A model generated the notes under the pieces. That model worked only from the letters and a program-made list of their open reading frames with translations, made no database searches and had not been told where the DNA came from. From CBDFGT01 sp965247225 (GTDB lineage: Bacteria; Pseudomonadota; Alphaproteobacteria; Rhizobiales; Rhizobiaceae), in contig CBDFGT010000019.1 in NCBI GenBank assembly GCA_965247225.1, positions 124,001-188,000 of the forward strand: a stretch of 64,000 nucleotides of DNA, given 5' to 3'. The position numbers and the translations under genes were made by a program. Numbering within the stretch: position 1 is the first letter of the stretch; each line of letters begins with the position of its first letter. Of the stretch, positions 42,729 through 52,905 are shown in pieces.

Positions 42729-44093
42729 ATGAAACGTACGTGTCTGGCAATCGTTCTGGCCGCAGGGGAAAGCACGAGGATGAAATCCTCCCTGTCCAAA
42801 GTGCTGCATCCTGTTGCCAACCGTGCAATGATTGCCCATGTAACCGGCGCGCTCGCTGAAGCCGGCATCCTGTCTGTTGCATTGGTTGTCGGTCGCGACG
42901 CGGAGAAGGTCAAAGATTCTGCCAGAGTTGGCGATCTGCAAATCGAGGCCTTTTACCAGAAAGAACGCCTTGGTACCGGCAACGCGGTTCTGGCCGCACG
43001 TGCCGCCATTGAACGCGGCTATGACGACATTCTGGTGGTTTTTGGTGACACACCGTTGATTACCGCCGCCCCTTTGCTGGAATCCCGTGCAGCTCTGGCT
43101 GCAGGCAGCGATGTTGTGGTGATCGGCTTTCGCACACGTGACCCGGCAGGCTATGGTCGCCTGCTGATGCAGGGCGAGGAGCTCACGGCCATCCGCGAAC
43201 ACAAGGACGCAACAGAGGCCGAGCGCGCGATCCAGTTCTGCAATGGCGGCCTGATGGCCCTGAATGGCCAGAAGGCGCTGGATCTTCTCGACCGGATTGG
43301 CAACGACAATGCCAAGGGTGAATATTATCTGACGGATGTGGTGGAAATTGCCAGATCGCAGGGCGGCAAGGCTGTGGCAATTGAAGCGCCGGAAAGCGAA
43401 TTGACGGGCTGCAACAACCGGGCAGAACTGGCCCAGATCGAAGCCCTGTGGCAGCATCGCCGTCGTCACGAGATGATGGTCTCCGGCGTATCAATGATTG
43501 CGCCCGAAACGGTATTCCTGTCCTATGATACGAAGATCGGTGTTGATGTGACAATCGAGCCGAACGTGGTGTTTGGACCGGGCGTTACGGTGGAATCCGG
43601 CGCTGTTATCCATGCGTTTTCGCATCTGGAAGGGGCCATTGTCCGCTCGGGGGCGACCGTTGGCCCCTTTGCCCGGCTGCGACCGGGGGCTGATCTGGGT
43701 GAAAATTCCAGGGTTGGCAATTTCTGCGAGGTCAAGAAGGCGGAAATCGGGGCGGGGGCAAAGGTCAACCATCTCTCCTATATCGGCGATGCCTTTGTCG
43801 GGGCTGAAACCAATATCGGCGCAGGCACCATTACCTGCAATTATGACGGGCTGAACAAACACATCACCCGTATCGGCAAGAATGCCTTCATCGGTTCCAA
43901 TTCAGCGCTTGTTGCGCCCATTGCCATTGGAAACGGTGCCTATGTGGCATCCGGAAGTGTGGTCACCGAGGATGTACCGGATGATGCTGTTGCCTTCGGA
44001 CGAGCCAGGCAGGAAAACAAGCCGGGTCGAGCGGTCATCATCCGCGAGCGGATCAACGCGCTCAAGGCAGCTCTGAAAAAAACTGTTGTTTGA
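42729..44093 (+). CDS. glmU: Bifunctional GlcN-1-P acetyltransferase / UDP-GlcNAc pyrophosphorylase GlmU
   Basis: Makes UDP-GlcNAc for peptidoglycan and LPS, 454 residues. The N-terminal uridyltransferase domain has LAAGESTRMKSSLSKVLHPV (the usual GEGTRMKS has Ser in place of one Gly) and FGDTPLI near residue 108. The C-terminal left-handed beta helix starts near residue 250 with hexapeptide repeats (IEPNVVFGPGVTVESGAVI). The acetyltransferase active site is around GNFCEVKKAEIG, KVNHLSYIGDA and ITCNYDGLNKH. It is followed 104 bases later by glmS, the preceding step of the pathway. Confidence 0.96.
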   Translation: MKRTCLAIVLAAGESTRMKSSLSKVLHPVANRAMIAHVTGALAEAGILSVALVVGRDAEKVKDSARVGDLQIEAFYQKERLGTGNAVLAARAAIERGYDDILVVFGDTPLITAAPLLESRAALAAGSDVVVIGFRTRDPAGYGRLLMQGEELTAIREHKDATEAERAIQFCNGGLMALNGQKALDLLDRIGNDNAKGEYYLTDVVEIARSQGGKAVAIEAPESELTGCNNRAELAQIEALWQHRRRHEMMVSGVSMIAPETVFLSYDTKIGVDVTIEPNVVFGPGVTVESGAVIHAFSHLEGAIVRSGATVGPFARLRPGADLGENSRVGNFCEVKKAEIGAGAKVNHLSYIGDAFVGAETNIGAGTITCNYDGLNKHITRIGKNAFIGSNSALVAPIAIGNGAYVASGSVVTEDVPDDAVAFGRARQENKPGRAVIIRERINALKAALKKTVV

Positions 44094-44197
44094 AGTCGCG
44101 TTACGGTCTGAAATCGAAAGTGACAGCCCGTATCATTGCCTTGCTGTGAAAATTTGCTACCAAGGCGCACAATACATTTTCAGATCTGGAGCATTGC

Positions 44198-46027
44198 ATG
44201 TGTGGAATTGTGGGCATTGTCGGGAACAGGCCAGTCTCGACGCGATTGGTTGATGCCCTGAAACGGCTCGAATATCGTGGTTATGATTCTGCAGGTGTTG
44301 CCACCATTCACGATGGCATGTTTGGTCGTATCCGTGCCGAGGGCAAGCTGTTCAATCTCGAAGCCAAGCTTGACAGGACACCGCTCCATGGCCTGATCGG
44401 TATTGCCCACACCCGCTGGGCAACACATGGTGCACCGACGGAAGCCAATGCACATCCGCATTTTTCCGATGGCGTTGCCATTGTCCACAATGGCATCATC
44501 GAAAACTTCTCCGAACTGCGGGACGAATTGCAGGCCGACGGCGTGACCTTCCTGTCGCAAACGGATACGGAAGTCGTCTCCCAGCTTCTGGCCAAAGCGT
44601 TGCGCACCGGCCTTGGACCGAAACAGGCCATGCAGACGGTTCTGAAGCGTTTGACGGGTGCCTATGCCCTGGCCGTGATTTTTGAGAACGACCCGGAGAC
44701 CATCATGGCCTCCCGTTCAGGTCCGCCGCTCGCCATCGGTTATGGCAAGGGGGAAATGTATCTGGGCTCGGACGCAATAGCGCTCGCCCCCTTTACCAAT
44801 GATATCTGCTATCTGCATGATGGTGACTGGGCGATCATTACAGCGTCCGACGCACAGATCATGGATGCCGATGGGCATCCTGTTGTACGGCAGCGCCAGA
44901 TTTCCTCCACAACATCCTTCATGGTCGACAAGGGCAACCACCGCCATTTCATGGAAAAGGAAATCTACGAGCAGCCGGAAGTCATTTCCCATGCGCTGGC
45001 ACAGTATGTCGATTTTTCAACACATTGCATCAAACCGGCTGCAACGGCAGGAATCGATTTTTCCAAGGTGACGTCCCTGGCCATGTCGGCCTGCGGCACA
45101 GCCTATCTCGCTGGCCTTGTCGGCAAATACTGGTTCGAGCGCTATGCAAGACTGCCGGTCGAAATCGATGTCGCGTCCGAGTTCCGCTACCGTGAAATGC
45201 CGCTTTCGCCCACGTCGGCGGCCCTGTTCATTTCCCAGTCCGGCGAGACAGCCGATACTTTGGCCTGCCTGCAATATTGCAAGAGCAATGGGCTCAAAAT
45301 CGGCACCGTCGTCAATGTGCGCGAATCGACCATGGCACGCGAGGCAGATGCCGTCTTTCCGATCATGGCCGGTCCGGAAATCGGCGTGGCGTCCACAAAA
45401 GCCTTCACCTGCATGCTGACCGTTCTGGCAACACTGGCCATTGCTGCCGGTCGTTCACGCGGCACCGTCAGCCTGGCGGCAGAAAAGGAAATGGTGCGTC
45501 ATCTGGTTGAAATGCCGCGCATCATGAGCCATGTGCTCAATCGCATCCAGCCGGACCTGGAAAGCCTGTCACGTGATCTGTCAAAATACAAGGATGTCCT
45601 CTATCTTGGCCGGGGCACCAGCTTCCCGCTGGCACTGGAAGGCGCCCTGAAACTGAAAGAAATTTCCTACATCCATGCGGAGGGCTATGCCGCAGGCGAG
45701 CTGAAACATGGTCCGATTGCCCTGATCGATGAAAACATGCCGGTCATTGTGATTGCACCGTTTGACCGGTTTTTCGAGAAAACCATTTCCAATATGCAGG
45801 AAGTGGCAGCCCGGGGCGGCAAGATCATTTTCATTACCGATGAAAAGGGGGCAGCAGCCTCTAAACTGGCAACGATGCGCACAATCGTGCTGCCCGATGT
45901 TGATGGAATCATTGCGCCGATGGTCTTTTCACTGCCCATTCAGCTTTTGGCCTATCACACAGCCGTATTCATGGGTACGGATGTGGACCAGCCGCGCAAT
46001 CTGGCCAAATCCGTAACAGTTGAATAA
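44198..46027 (+). CDS. glmS: Glutamine--fructose-6-phosphate aminotransferase GlmS
   Basis: First enzyme of hexosamine synthesis, 609 residues. The glutaminase domain starts with the N-terminal nucleophile Cys in MCGIVGIVG, with HTRWATHG near residue 72. Two SIS isomerase domains follow (SACGTAYLAGL and SQSGETADT; LGRGTSFPLALEGALKLKE). The C-terminus ends in QPRNLAKSVTVE as in active GlmS enzymes. No glmS ribozyme is seen in the 104-base leader, as expected outside Firmicutes. Confidence 0.97.
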   Translation: MCGIVGIVGNRPVSTRLVDALKRLEYRGYDSAGVATIHDGMFGRIRAEGKLFNLEAKLDRTPLHGLIGIAHTRWATHGAPTEANAHPHFSDGVAIVHNGIIENFSELRDELQADGVTFLSQTDTEVVSQLLAKALRTGLGPKQAMQTVLKRLTGAYALAVIFENDPETIMASRSGPPLAIGYGKGEMYLGSDAIALAPFTNDICYLHDGDWAIITASDAQIMDADGHPVVRQRQISSTTSFMVDKGNHRHFMEKEIYEQPEVISHALAQYVDFSTHCIKPAATAGIDFSKVTSLAMSACGTAYLAGLVGKYWFERYARLPVEIDVASEFRYREMPLSPTSAALFISQSGETADTLACLQYCKSNGLKIGTVVNVRESTMAREADAVFPIMAGPEIGVASTKAFTCMLTVLATLAIAAGRSRGTVSLAAEKEMVRHLVEMPRIMSHVLNRIQPDLESLSRDLSKYKDVLYLGRGTSFPLALEGALKLKEISYIHAEGYAAGELKHGPIALIDENMPVIVIAPFDRFFEKTISNMQEVAARGGKIIFITDEKGAAASKLATMRTIVLPDVDGIIAPMVFSLPIQLLAYHTAVFMGTDVDQPRNLAKSVTVE

Positions 46028-46130
46028 AGTCATCTTGTGCAACGCAGCAATATGGCGATAGACTGACATGACAAGGCGGGCAGGGATCTCCCTGACCCGT
46101 GCGCCCCTGTCAGATTACCGGACACCAGCA

Positions 46131-46817
46131 ATGACCGAAAAGCCAAAACGCCCGTCCATTGCCCATCGCTTGCGCAACAATTTCCTCACCGGGCTGGTCA
46201 TCTGCGCGCCTGTTGCCATCACCATATGGATTTCCTGGTCTTTCATCCTGTGGGCTGACAGCTGGGTGAAACCGTATCTTCCGTCAAGGTTCAGTCCGGA
46301 CACCTATTTGCCGTTTCCAGTGCCCGGCTTTGGCCTGTTGATGGCGCTTGTGGCGATCACGCTCATCGGTTTTCTGGGGGCCAATCTGATCGGTCGCTCG
46401 ATTGTGGCATTCGGGGAATCCATTCTGCATCGCATGCCGCTGGTGCGTGGACTCTACAAGGGATTGAAGCAGATCTTCACCTCCGTTCTGCAGGAACAGT
46501 CCGGCTCGTTCAAAAAGGCAGCGATGATTGAATATCCGGGCCCGGGTCTCTGGTCGCTTGTGTTTGTGGCAACCGACGCCAGTGGCGAAATTGCTGCGAA
46601 ATTTAATGAGCGCGGCATGGAGATGGTCGCGGTTTTTCTGCCGCCGTCCCCCTTGCCGACGGCGGGCTTCATCATCTTTGTCGAGAAGTCCAAGCTGATG
46701 GTGCTGGATATGTCGGTCGAAAATGCCGCCAAACTTGTTGTGTCCGGCGGTATTGTGGTTCCGGATTATATGCCGGTGGCAGCGGCAGAAAATAAAAGCC
46801 TCCGTCACACAGACTGA
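46131..46817 (+). CDS. DUF502 membrane protein
   Basis: A 228-residue DUF502 family protein of unknown function. Two membrane segments are visible, near residues 17-38 (FLTGLVICAPVAITIWISW) and 65-88 (GLLMALVAITLIGFLGANL). A soluble beta-rich domain follows, containing MPLVRGLYKGLKQI and VFLPPSPLPTAGFIIFV. ATG 46131 is chosen because the upstream extension of the frame is not like the family. It converges on recG with an eight-base gap. Confidence 0.88.
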   Translation: MTEKPKRPSIAHRLRNNFLTGLVICAPVAITIWISWSFILWADSWVKPYLPSRFSPDTYLPFPVPGFGLLMALVAITLIGFLGANLIGRSIVAFGESILHRMPLVRGLYKGLKQIFTSVLQEQSGSFKKAAMIEYPGPGLWSLVFVATDASGEIAAKFNERGMEMVAVFLPPSPLPTAGFIIFVEKSKLMVLDMSVENAAKLVVSGGIVVPDYMPVAAAENKSLRHTD

Positions 46818-46825
46818 TATCTGGT

Positions 46826-48931
46826 TTATCCTGCATTCAGAAACCGGATGGCCTCATCCCGGCGATAGAAATAGAGAAGCACCCGCAGCGCCTCACCGCG
46901 CGGTGACACAAGCTCCGGGTCACGCTCGATCATATAAGCGGCGTCCTTGCGGGCAATGTCCAGCAGATCGCCATGAGCCTCCAGACTGGCCAGACGAAAT
47001 CCGGGCGTGCCGGATTGCCGTGTTCCCAGCAGCTCACCTTCGCCGCGCAGGCGCAGATCCTCTTCGGCCAGGAGGAAACCGTCTTCCGAATCACGCAGGA
47101 TTCCAAGCCGCGCCTTGCCATTTTCGCTGAGCGGGCCTTTGTAAAGCAGAATGCAGGACGACGCTTCGGCACCGCGCCCCACACGGCCGCGCAACTGGTG
47201 CAATTGTGCCAGTCCGAAGCGCTCGGCATGCTCGATCACCATGATCGTCGCGTCCGGCACATCCACGCCCACCTCGACGACGGTGGTTGCCACCAGAAGC
47301 CGGATCTCGCCATTTTTGAAAGCCAGCATGGCAGCGTCTTTTTCAGCGCTGCTCATGCGGCCATGGATCAGTCCGACAGTTTTTCCGAACGCCGGGACCA
47401 GGCTTTTGTGACGCTCATCCGCCGACATCAGGTCAACTTCCTCGGATTCCTCCACAAGAGGGCAGATCCAGTAGGCTTTCTTCCCGTCGGCAACAGCATT
47501 TTTGAGCCGGGTAACGATATCTCCAATCCGTTCATCCGGTACAACAACGGTCTGGATCGGCTTGCGCCCCGCCGGCTTTTCCGTCAGTTTCGAGACGTCC
47601 ATATCGCCAAAGGCCGCCAGTACCAGCGTGCGCGGTATGGGGGTGGCTGTCATCACCAGCATATGGGGTGTATTGCCCTTGGCTGTCAGTCGGAGGCGCT
47701 GGTGCACGCCGAAGCGATGCTGCTCGTCGACCACCGCCAGCAGGATATTGTGATAGAGCACCGTATCCTGAAACAGCGCATGCGTTCCGATGATGATCTG
47801 CGCCTCGCCACTGGCAATCCGCTCCAGGATGACCTGCCGTTCGCTGCCCCTGGTGCGGCCGGTCAGAATATCAATGCAGACCCCGGCACTGGCCACCATT
47901 TTCGAGATGGTCGCAAAATGCTGGCGGGCGAGAATCTCGGTTGGCGCCATCAGCACAGCCTGTCCGCCGCCTTCCACAGCCGCCAGCATCGCCATCAGCG
48001 CAACAGCCGTCTTGCCCGAGCCGACATCGCCCTGCAACAGGCGCAACATCCGGTCATTGCCAGCCATATCTTTGAGAATATCGGCAATGGCCGCTGTCTG
48101 GCTGCCGGTCAGCGAAAAGGGCAGGGCTTCCAGCACCCTTGTGCTCAAAAGACCTGTTGCATGAACCGGGTTGCCGGCCGTCCTGCGCAGCCTCTGGCGC
48201 ACCAGAGACAGCGACAATTGCCCGGCCAGAAATTCATCATAGGCCAGACGCCTCCGTGCAGGATTCTGCAGGTCAACATCGGCCTGGTCGCGCGGGGCAT
48301 GCAGCCGCTCGAAACTCGCCTTCACGCTTGCAAATCCCTGCCTGGTGACAAGCGGTCCATCCAGCCATTCGGGCAGATCCGGCATGCGGCCAAGCGCGCC
48401 ATCTATCGCTTTTTTCAGAACTTTGGGCGAAAGACCCGCCGTCAGGGGATAGACCGGCTCGACCAGCGGCAGATCGGCTGCATCCGTTTCCTGCACGATA
48501 TAATCGGGATGAACCATCGATGGGCGACCGTTGAACCAGTCCACCTTGCCGGACACCATAACGGTCGAATCAACCGGCAGCAGTTTTTCCAGCCATGGCT
48601 GCTTGGCCCGGAAGAAAACCAGTGCCAGTTCGCCGGTATCATCTTGCAGGAACACCCGGTACGGTACATTGGTTTTGCCGCGTGGCGGCGGCTGGTGCCG
48701 GTCTACCCGCGCCCGGATGGTAACGATGGTTCCCTGGGGTGAAAGTGCGATACCCGGCTGCTTGCGCCTGTCGATCAGCGAATGCGGCACATGCAGGATC
48801 AGATCCAGAACCCGGCAATCATCAACGCTCTCGCGGCCAAACAGGCGTGCGAACAGGTCTCCCAGTTTTGGACCAATGCCCGGAAGGGAGGAAAGCGGCG
48901 CAAACAGCGGATCAAGAAGGGTCGGACGCAT
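46826..48931 (-). CDS. recG: ATP-dependent DNA helicase RecG
   Basis: Branch-migrating helicase that regresses stalled forks and resolves Holliday junctions, 701 residues. The N-terminal wedge/OB domain is at about 60-160 (TIVTIRARVDRHQPP). The helicase core has Walker A GDVGSGKTA near residue 295, DEQH box VVDEQHRFGVHQR near 395, ATPIPRTL near 430, and the motif VI region QLRGRVGRGAEASSCILLY near 585. The C-terminal GTRQSGTPGFRLASL is typical of RecG. It diverges from the sdhE-mfd pair. Confidence 0.96.
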   Translation of the reverse strand: MRPTLLDPLFAPLSSLPGIGPKLGDLFARLFGRESVDDCRVLDLILHVPHSLIDRRKQPGIALSPQGTIVTIRARVDRHQPPPRGKTNVPYRVFLQDDTGELALVFFRAKQPWLEKLLPVDSTVMVSGKVDWFNGRPSMVHPDYIVQETDAADLPLVEPVYPLTAGLSPKVLKKAIDGALGRMPDLPEWLDGPLVTRQGFASVKASFERLHAPRDQADVDLQNPARRRLAYDEFLAGQLSLSLVRQRLRRTAGNPVHATGLLSTRVLEALPFSLTGSQTAAIADILKDMAGNDRMLRLLQGDVGSGKTAVALMAMLAAVEGGGQAVLMAPTEILARQHFATISKMVASAGVCIDILTGRTRGSERQVILERIASGEAQIIIGTHALFQDTVLYHNILLAVVDEQHRFGVHQRLRLTAKGNTPHMLVMTATPIPRTLVLAAFGDMDVSKLTEKPAGRKPIQTVVVPDERIGDIVTRLKNAVADGKKAYWICPLVEESEEVDLMSADERHKSLVPAFGKTVGLIHGRMSSAEKDAAMLAFKNGEIRLLVATTVVEVGVDVPDATIMVIEHAERFGLAQLHQLRGRVGRGAEASSCILLYKGPLSENGKARLGILRDSEDGFLLAEEDLRLRGEGELLGTRQSGTPGFRLASLEAHGDLLDIARKDAAYMIERDPELVSPRGEALRVLLYFYRRDEAIRFLNAG

Positions 48932-49043
48932 CGCTTTAATTGCCTTGGAAAATCATTGTTTGGCAAGTCATCAAATTCAGGAACCAGAGGCTGACATGGA
49001 GGAATTCAACGTTTATAGAAGGCCTCCCTCAAAGGATAGATCC

Positions 49044-49367
49044 ATGACCGGTACCACACGTTCCAGCGCAGAGCTTTCCCCCCGCAGACGCCGCATTCTT
49101 TTTCGTGCCTGGCATCGCGGCATCCGTGAAATGGATCTGGTTCTGGGCCAGTTTGCCGATGCGGAAATCGCGGACCTGCCGGAAAACGAACTTGACGCGC
49201 TGGAAGAGATCATGAACGAGCAGGATGCTGACCTGATCAGATGGGTGATCGGTGCCGAGCCCGTGCCATCACAATTTGATGGTCCACTCTTCACAAAAAT
49301 TGCCTCCTATCGCCCGGATTTTGATCCCGTGACCTTTGAAACCCTGAAAACAGCGGGCAAGATCTGA
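49044..49367 (+). CDS. sdhE: Succinate dehydrogenase assembly factor SdhE
   Basis: Small helical protein that attaches FAD covalently to the SDH flavoprotein, 107 residues. The flavinylation motif region RRRILFRAWHRGIREMDLVLG lies near residues 14-34, with the conserved RGxxE/RE-x-D pattern. ATG 49044 follows AAAGGATAGATCC and gives the usual start MTGTTRSS. An in-frame ATG at 48996 with AGAGG upstream would add 16 residues and cannot be excluded. Its stop overlaps the mfd start by one base. Confidence 0.92.
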   Translation: MTGTTRSSAELSPRRRRILFRAWHRGIREMDLVLGQFADAEIADLPENELDALEEIMNEQDADLIRWVIGAEPVPSQFDGPLFTKIASYRPDFDPVTFETLKTAGKI

Positions 49368-52300
49368 TGACAGCCGGTTTTGATGCCAGCAAAATTGCGC
49401 AGACGCAGCAGCCGCTGACGATTGCCAATGTGCCGCCGGGGCTGGAGCCGCTGTTGCTGGCAGACATGGCCCGCACCGGTGCGCCTGTGGCCTATGTCAT
49501 GTCGGATGGTCAGCATATGGCAGATCTGGAACAGATGCTGTCATTTGTGGCACCCGATATTCCGGTCCTGAGCCTGCCTGCATGGGATTGTCTGCCCTAT
49601 GACCGCGTATCGCCCAGCACCGATATTTCCGCCCGAAGGCTGGCAACCCTGTCTGCCCTGGTCGTACATGCGAGAAAGCCGCATGCCGCCATTGTCCTTG
49701 TGACGGTCAATGCCCTGCTGCAGAAGCTGGCACCGCGCAATATCATTGACAGCATGACATTTTCGGCCCGTCCGGGTCAGGTCATCCGGATGAACGACAT
49801 TGCCGCGCGGCTGGAACGCAACGGCTTTGACCGGGTGGCAACTGTGCGCGATGTTGGCGAGTTTGCCGTGCGTGGCGGTATTCTGGATGTCTTCGTGCCT
49901 GGTGACAGCGAGCCGGTGCGGCTTGATTTCTTTGGCGATACTCTGGAATCGCTGCGCTATTTCGATCCTGCCAGCCAGCGCACAACCGGGCAGGCCAAAT
50001 CCCTCGACCTCAACCCGATGAGCGAGGTGTCGCTGACACCGGAGACCATCAGCCGGTTCCGGACCAATTATCTGGCAATGTTCGGTGCCACCACCAAGGA
50101 GGATGCACTCTACATCGCCGTCTCGGAAGGGCGGCGCTATGCCGGAATGGAACATTGGCTTCCGCTGTTTTATGGTGAGCTGGATACGGCCTTTGACTAT
50201 CTGTCGCATTTTCGGATCGTTACGGACCACACATTGCGGGAGGCCGCCGAGGAGCGCTCCAGGCTGATTGCGGATTATTATGACGCCCGGGTGCAATCCG
50301 GAACCCCGCAAAAAGGCGGCATGGGGCAGGGTACACCCTACAAGCCCGTGCCGCCGGACCGGCTTTATCTGGAGGCGGAGAAAGTGGCAGCCACGCTGGC
50401 TGCCCTGTCTGCCGTGCGCCTGACCCCGTTCAAGGAGCCGGACGGCGACAGCCGCCGCGTGATCACGCTTTCTGCGCAGACCGGCCCGCGCTGGGCCAAG
50501 ACTGCGGGTGAGGATGACGCTGTTGAAAAGGTGAATGTGTTTGATGCGGCCGTCAAATATATAGCCGAAAAACGGGCGCAGGGCCGCAAGGTTCTGATCA
50601 CCGGCTGGTCCGAGGGCTCGCTGGACCGGCTGTTGCAGGTGCTCAATGAACACGGTCTGGAAAAGATCAAGCCCATCAAGGCGCTGTCTGACATCCATGC
50701 CCTGCAAAAGGGTGAGGCCGCTTCCGCCATTCTCGGCATCGAAGCAGGCTTTGAGGCCGACGATCTGGTCGTGATCGGCGAACAGGATATTCTGGGCGAC
50801 CGTATGGTGCGCCGCTCAAGGCGGCGCAAGCGCGGCGCGGATTTTATTGCTGAAGTGGCAGGTCTCGAAGAAGGCAGCATTGTTGTGCACGCCGAGCACG
50901 GTATCGGTCGTTTTGTGGGCCTGCGCACCATCGAGGCGGCCGGTGCGCCGCATGCCTGCCTGGAACTGCGCTATGCCGACGATGCCAAGCTCTACCTGCC
51001 GGTCGAAAACATCGATCTCCTGTCGCGCTACGGCTCGGAATCCTCTGATGCCCAACTGGACAAGCTGGGTGGTGTTGCCTGGCAGGCCCGCAAGGCCAGG
51101 CTGAAAAAACGTCTTCTGGATATGGCCGGAACGCTGATCAGGATTGCAGCCGAACGCATGACACGTCATGCCACGATTCTGGCAACCCCTGATGGCATTT
51201 ATGACGAATTTGCAGCCCGTTTCCCCTATGATGAGACCGAGGACCAGCTGGCCACGATTGATGCTGTGCGCGAGGATCTGGCCGCAGGCAGGCCGATGGA
51301 CCGTCTGGTCTGCGGCGATGTGGGCTTTGGCAAGACAGAAGTGGCGCTGCGGGCAGCCTTCATTGCCGCCATGAACGGCGTGCAGGTCGCCGTTGTTGTG
51401 CCGACAACACTTCTGGCACGCCAGCATTTCAAGACTTTCAGCGAACGTTTCCGGGGTCTGCCCATCCGCCTGCAGCAGGCCTCGCGGCTGGTGGGTGCCA
51501 GGGAACTGGCGCTCACAAAGAAGGAAATTTCCGAAGGCAAAACTGATATTGTGGTCGGTACCCATGCGCTTCTCGGCAGTTCGATCAAATTTGCCAATCT
51601 CGGCCTGCTGATTATCGATGAGGAACAGCATTTTGGCGTCAAGCACAAGGAACGGCTGAAAGAGCTGCGCGCCGATGTGCATGTGCTGACACTGTCAGCC
51701 ACGCCAATTCCCAGAACGCTGCAACTGGCCATGAGCGGTGTGCGTGAACTGTCGCTGATCACCACGCCGCCGGTGGACCGCATGGCCGTACGCACCTTCA
51801 TTTCGCCCTTTGATGCCCTGGTCATCCGCGAGACCCTGATGCGCGAGCATTTTCGCGGCGGCCAGAGTTTTTATGTCTGCCCGCGCGTGGCCGACCTGCC
51901 GGAAATCCACGATTTCCTTCAGGCGTCCGTACCGGAATTGAAAGTGGCGATTGCCCACGGGCAGATGCCGCCAACCGAACTCGAAGACATTATGAATGCC
52001 TATTATGACGGGCAATATGATGTGCTTTTGTCCACCACCATCGTCGAGTCCGGTCTGGATGTGCCGCGCGCCAATACGCTGGTCGTGCATCGCGCCGACA
52101 TGTTCGGTCTTGCACAGCTTTACCAGTTGCGCGGTCGCGTGGGCCGTTCCAAGGTTCGTGCCTTTGCGCTGTTCACGCTGCCGGTCAACCGGGTGCTGAC
52201 GGCGACTGCCGACCGGCGCCTGAAAGTGCTGCAATCACTTGACACGCTGGGCGCAGGCTTCCAGCTTGCCAGCCACGATCTGGATATTCGCGGTGCCGGC

Positions 52301-52864
52301 AATCTTCTGGGCGAGGAACAGTCCGGCCATATCAAGGAAGTCGGCTTTGAACTCTACCAGCAGATGCTGGAGGAGGCCGTGGCCGAAGTGCGAGGCGACG
52401 ATATCGTGTCCGACAGCGGCTGGTCGCCACAGATTTCGGTCGGAACACCGGTGATGATCCCCGATGCCTATGTGCCGGACCTGCATCTGCGTCTGGGACT
52501 CTACCGTCGTCTCGGCGAAATCACCGAACTCAATGATATTGATGCCTTCGGGGCGGAGCTGATTGACCGGTTCGGGCCATTGCCGGTCGAGGTTCAGCAT
52601 CTGTTGAAGATTGTCTATGTGAAGGCACTGTGCCGCAAGGCCAATGTGGAAAAGCTCGAAGCCGGACCGAAAGGTGTCGTCGTGCAGTTCCGCCAGAAGT
52701 CATTCCCCAATCCGGGCGCACTGGTTGGCTTTATTGGCAAGCAGGGGTCTATGGCAAAAATTCGTCAGGACCATTCGGTGGTGTTCATCCGCGATCTGCC
52801 AACCGCAGAAAAGCGCCTGGGCGGCGCTGCCGTCATCATGACCCAGCTGGCAGGACTGGTATAA
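49367..52864 (+). CDS. mfd: Transcription-repair coupling factor Mfd
   Basis: Removes stalled RNA polymerase from lesions and recruits UvrA, 1165 residues. The N-terminal UvrB-like module includes SLPAWDCLPYDRVSPS near residue 67 and FAVRGGILDVFVPG near 165. The RNA polymerase interaction domain is near 500 (VHAEHGIGRFVGLRTIE). The translocase core has GDVGFGKTEVALRAAF near 650, DEEQHFGVKHKE near 750 and QLRGRVGRS near 922. A TRCF C-terminal domain follows. uvrA, the repair partner, lies about 6 kb downstream. Confidence 0.97.
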   Translation: MTAGFDASKIAQTQQPLTIANVPPGLEPLLLADMARTGAPVAYVMSDGQHMADLEQMLSFVAPDIPVLSLPAWDCLPYDRVSPSTDISARRLATLSALVVHARKPHAAIVLVTVNALLQKLAPRNIIDSMTFSARPGQVIRMNDIAARLERNGFDRVATVRDVGEFAVRGGILDVFVPGDSEPVRLDFFGDTLESLRYFDPASQRTTGQAKSLDLNPMSEVSLTPETISRFRTNYLAMFGATTKEDALYIAVSEGRRYAGMEHWLPLFYGELDTAFDYLSHFRIVTDHTLREAAEERSRLIADYYDARVQSGTPQKGGMGQGTPYKPVPPDRLYLEAEKVAATLAALSAVRLTPFKEPDGDSRRVITLSAQTGPRWAKTAGEDDAVEKVNVFDAAVKYIAEKRAQGRKVLITGWSEGSLDRLLQVLNEHGLEKIKPIKALSDIHALQKGEAASAILGIEAGFEADDLVVIGEQDILGDRMVRRSRRRKRGADFIAEVAGLEEGSIVVHAEHGIGRFVGLRTIEAAGAPHACLELRYADDAKLYLPVENIDLLSRYGSESSDAQLDKLGGVAWQARKARLKKRLLDMAGTLIRIAAERMTRHATILATPDGIYDEFAARFPYDETEDQLATIDAVREDLAAGRPMDRLVCGDVGFGKTEVALRAAFIAAMNGVQVAVVVPTTLLARQHFKTFSERFRGLPIRLQQASRLVGARELALTKKEISEGKTDIVVGTHALLGSSIKFANLGLLIIDEEQHFGVKHKERLKELRADVHVLTLSATPIPRTLQLAMSGVRELSLITTPPVDRMAVRTFISPFDALVIRETLMREHFRGGQSFYVCPRVADLPEIHDFLQASVPELKVAIAHGQMPPTELEDIMNAYYDGQYDVLLSTTIVESGLDVPRANTLVVHRADMFGLAQLYQLRGRVGRSKVRAFALFTLPVNRVLTATADRRLKVLQSLDTLGAGFQLASHDLDIRGAGNLLGEEQSGHIKEVGFELYQQMLEEAVAEVRGDDIVSDSGWSPQISVGTPVMIPDAYVPDLHLRLGLYRRLGEITELNDIDAFGAELIDRFGPLPVEVQHLLKIVYVKALCRKANVEKLEAGPKGVVVQFRQKSFPNPGALVGFIGKQGSMAKIRQDHSVVFIRDLPTAEKRLGGAAVIMTQLAGLV

Positions 52865-52905
52865 GGACGATTCTGCAACAACAGAACCGTTCCTGAACTG
52901 TGAAC

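Noticed and set aside
44094..44197. glmS ribozyme in the glmS leader
   Set aside because: The 104-base leader is too short and lacks the ribozyme core; the element is typical of Firmicutes.
46973..48742. Long open frame (589 codons) antisense to recG
   Set aside because: No start signal, composition of a shadow frame, no motif; recG on the other strand explains the sequence.
49541..50707. Open frame of 388 codons antisense to mfd
   Set aside because: Shadow of a conserved gene; rich in His, Gln and Arg without any domain.
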